Source of the DNA: Verrucomicrobiota bacterium
GTDB lineage: Bacteria; Verrucomicrobiota; Verrucomicrobiia; Limisphaerales; UBA1096
Assembly: GCA_003972865.1 (NCBI GenBank)
Contig: QOAX01000203.1
Span: forward strand, 1-8,015
Direction of reading: 5' to 3'
Length of the DNA: 8,015 nt
In this document: positions 5,418-8,015 of the stretch, piece after piece
Layout of the letters: each line of letters begins with the position of its first letter
Position numbering within the stretch: the first letter of the stretch is position 1
Notes under the pieces: model-generated
The model's database searches: none
Told to the model about the DNA's origin: nothing
The model's input: only the letters and a program-made list of their open reading frames with translations
Translations under genes and position numbers: made by a program

Positions 5418-6731
5418 TTACGGCTCACCGCTTACTTCGTCGTGGTCCGGTACTGGCGGGAGGCCGAGCGCCATAAAGAACGGCACGACGAGGAACGCTG
5501 CACCGACCCAGTACGGCATCGAGTTGTCGAATTTCCAGTAAAGCAGGCCGCCCATGATTGGGCCGATGGCGCGGCTCAGCGAGCCGAGCGAACGGAACAC
5601 GCCCAGCGACAAGCCCTGCCGATCTCCCGGCGTGTAGCGCGACACGAGCGAGTTGAGCGACGGCATGGTCATCCCGCTGCCGGCGGTCATGAGGAGCAGT
5701 CCGCCATACAGCATGGCTGTGCTCGTGGCGTTGCCGATGATGAGAAAGCCGGGCAGTGTGCAGCAAACGCCGACCAATGCCGTCCGGCGCTCGCCCGCGC
5801 GCTTGATGAGTTGCCGCGCCACTCCGCCCTGGAAAAAAATCAGCGACACGCCGATGAAGACAAACATCCAAGCGATGTCCACCGGCTTGAAGCCGAGCGT
5901 CTCGGTTGCAAAAAAAGTGATGGTAAACTCGACCGACGAAAACGCGCACCAGTAGGCGAAGTACATGAGGTTGGTGCGGGCGACACCCGGCAGGTTGATG
6001 CGCTTGAGTTGGGCGAACGGGTTGAAGCTGCGGCCGGGCGGGTGCTGCCCCCGTTTCTCCGGCGGCAAACTCTCGGAGAGCATGAAGATGACGAGCACCC
6101 AGTTCATACCGGCGATGGCCAGCGCGATGATCGCAGGGCCGGAGAAGGGGTGCAGTGCCAGCCCGGCCGCGGCTTCGCCCGGCTCGACGAGTTGCCAACT
6201 GTAGGCGAACCCGCCGATCGCCGGGCCGAGGATGAAGCCCAGGCCAAGCGCGACACCGATGAGGATCATGCCGGAGGCGCGGTTTTTACCGGAGGTGATG
6301 TCGGCCGCGACAGCAGAGGCGGTGGAGATGTTCCCGGCCATGATGCCGCCCAGCGCGCGGCCTAGAACGAGCAGTGCAAAGCTCCCGGCGAACACCCAGA
6401 TCAGGTTTGCCAGCACGATGCCGCCGAGCGTGAAAACGAGAGTGGGTCGTCGGCCGTGTTTGTCGGAGTATGCGCCCCAGATCGGCGCGAAGACGAACTG
6501 CAAAAAACCGTACAGCGAGCCAAGCAAGCCGCCGAACAGCGTCGCCACGGCGTTTTTGTCGTCCCCGGCGAACTGGCCCAGCCAAGCGACCAGCGAGCCA
6601 ATCAGGCTCTCCTTCCCGTCCAACTCAAGGTAGTAATCGAGCATCGCCGGGAAGAGCGGGAAAATGATCGAGAACCCGACCACGTCGATGAACACGGTCA
6701 GGAACACGATCAACAGGGTGGGCTTTTTCAT
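5418..6731 (-). CDS. Major facilitator superfamily exporter, TetA/MdtG-like
   Basis: The predicted protein has 437 residues, mostly hydrophobic and consistent with 12 membrane helices in the inner membrane. The N terminus LLIVFLTVFIDVVGFSIIFPLFP at 5-27 is the usual first helix of drug/H+ antiporter-like members. MFS motif A is present as GAYSDKHGRRP at 86-96, a GRALGGIMAGN segment at 124-134, and motif C-like GLGFILGPAIGG at 163-174, the antiporter signature of exporters. A central cytoplasmic loop lies at about 220-245. Between helices 1 and 2 is an extra stretch at about 31-65 (LDYYLELDGKESLIG...GQFAGDDKNAV), longer than in TetA. The substrate cannot be deduced. The ATG at 6731 begins MKKPTLL directly before helix 1; a TTG at 6755 would add eight residues without support. 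No regulator gene adjoins it. Confidence 0.92.
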   Translation of the reverse strand: MKKPTLLIVFLTVFIDVVGFSIIFPLFPAMLDYYLELDGKESLIGSLVAWLGQFAGDDKNAVATLFGGLLGSLYGFLQFVFAPIWGAYSDKHGRRPTLVFTLGGIVLANLIWVFAGSFALLVLGRALGGIMAGNISTASAVAADITSGKNRASGMILIGVALGLGFILGPAIGGFAYSWQLVEPGEAAAGLALHPFSGPAIIALAIAGMNWVLVIFMLSESLPPEKRGQHPPGRSFNPFAQLKRINLPGVARTNLMYFAYWCAFSSVEFTITFFATETLGFKPVDIAWMFVFIGVSLIFFQGGVARQLIKRAGERRTALVGVCCTLPGFLIIGNATSTAMLYGGLLLMTAGSGMTMPSLNSLVSRYTPGDRQGLSLGVFRSLGSLSRAIGPIMGGLLYWKFDNSMPYWVGAAFLVVPFFMALGLPPVPDHDEVSGEP

Positions 6732-6894
6732 CCGGCAAAAGTCAATCGGCACCAATGCCTTGGGCCGCGGGCCGCGCAGTCTATGGAAGCCCGTTCACAT
6801 TACAACGCCTTTCCCCTTTTGCCTCGATGCGTTCAATAAAAGCCATTGCGCGAGGTTGCTGGAGGTCGTAGGTTCCCTCGAATCGATGGGTAGT
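6732..6894. promoter_or_regulatory. 163-bp divergent intergenic region, MFS gene and PSCyt1/DUF1549 gene
   Basis: This is the largest gene-free stretch in the window and must hold the start signals for both outward-facing genes. For the MFS gene (minus strand) a weak candidate promoter is TTGTAA at 6805-6800 and TAGACT at 6783-6778, 16 bp apart, giving a leader of about 40 nt. Each box matches the sigma-70 consensus at four of six positions, so chance is possible. For the plus-strand gene I find no convincing pair. GGAGG at 6861-6865 is too far from either start to be its ribosome binding site. A GC-rich tandem GGGCCGC GGGCCGC lies at 6762-6775. Confidence 0.4.

Positions 6895-8015
<1,121 letters not shown>

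Noticed and set aside
3824..5428. A 534-codon open frame on the minus strand
   Set aside because: It is antisense to rmuC, which has full family motifs. The translation is low-complexity Arg/Leu/Ala-rich and matches no family I recognise; long antisense frames are expected in GC-rich DNA.
5406..6365. A 319-codon open frame on the plus strand
   Set aside because: Antisense to the MFS gene. Its composition is rich in His, Arg, Glu and Asp, as expected when hydrophobic codons are read in reverse.
6858..6884. tRNA-like fragment (GGAGGTCGTAGGTTC followed by CGAATC)
   Set aside because: It resembles the 3' half of a tRNA around the T-arm, but the bases flanking the putative loop do not pair, and there is no anticodon or acceptor stem or CCA. 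Treated as chance.

Overview
The window is GC-rich, densely packed bacterial DNA. It most likely comes from the Planctomycetota-Verrucomicrobiota-Chlamydiota (PVC) group, with Verrucomicrobiota my first guess. That rests on the two flanking genes: a DUF1080 (3-keto-disaccharide hydrolase-like) protein and a planctomycete-type cytochrome c/DUF1549 protein. Both families are greatly expanded in Planctomycetota and Verrucomicrobiota. There is no 16S rRNA or other phylogenetic marker, so this is inference.

Layout. 2-736 (+): 3' part of a DUF1080 gene. 4037-758 (-): a tight four-gene run, pyrD, then an exported leucine-rich-repeat protein, then a two-helix PepSY protein, then an RluA-family pseudouridine synthase. 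Two of its junctions are 4-bp ATGA overlaps and the third is a 6-nt gap, so it reads as one transcript with translational coupling. 4115-5371 (+): rmuC, divergent from pyrD across 77 bp. 6731-5418 (-): a 12-helix MFS exporter, convergent with rmuC. 6895-8015 (+): 5' part of an exported PSCyt1/DUF1549 protein, divergent from the MFS gene across 163 bp. There is no gene-free stretch above 300 bp. I see no RNA gene, insertion sequence, CRISPR array or phage gene.

How the genes work together. The two edge genes belong to the secreted carbohydrate-degradation repertoire typical of these bacteria, but each is cut by the window. The middle is housekeeping: pyrimidine synthesis, rRNA/tRNA modification and DNA maintenance. 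Two envelope proteins of unknown role are inserted into the pyrD transcript.

The least ordinary signal is not a gene. A palindrome, CGCTTGGCCAAGCG (core TTGGCCAA), occurs six times perfectly and at least seven more times with one core mismatch in 8 kb. Copies lie at gene boundaries, in both recognisable signal peptides, near a C terminus and inside coding sequence in all three reading frames. I see no convincing new enzymatic or defence system here.
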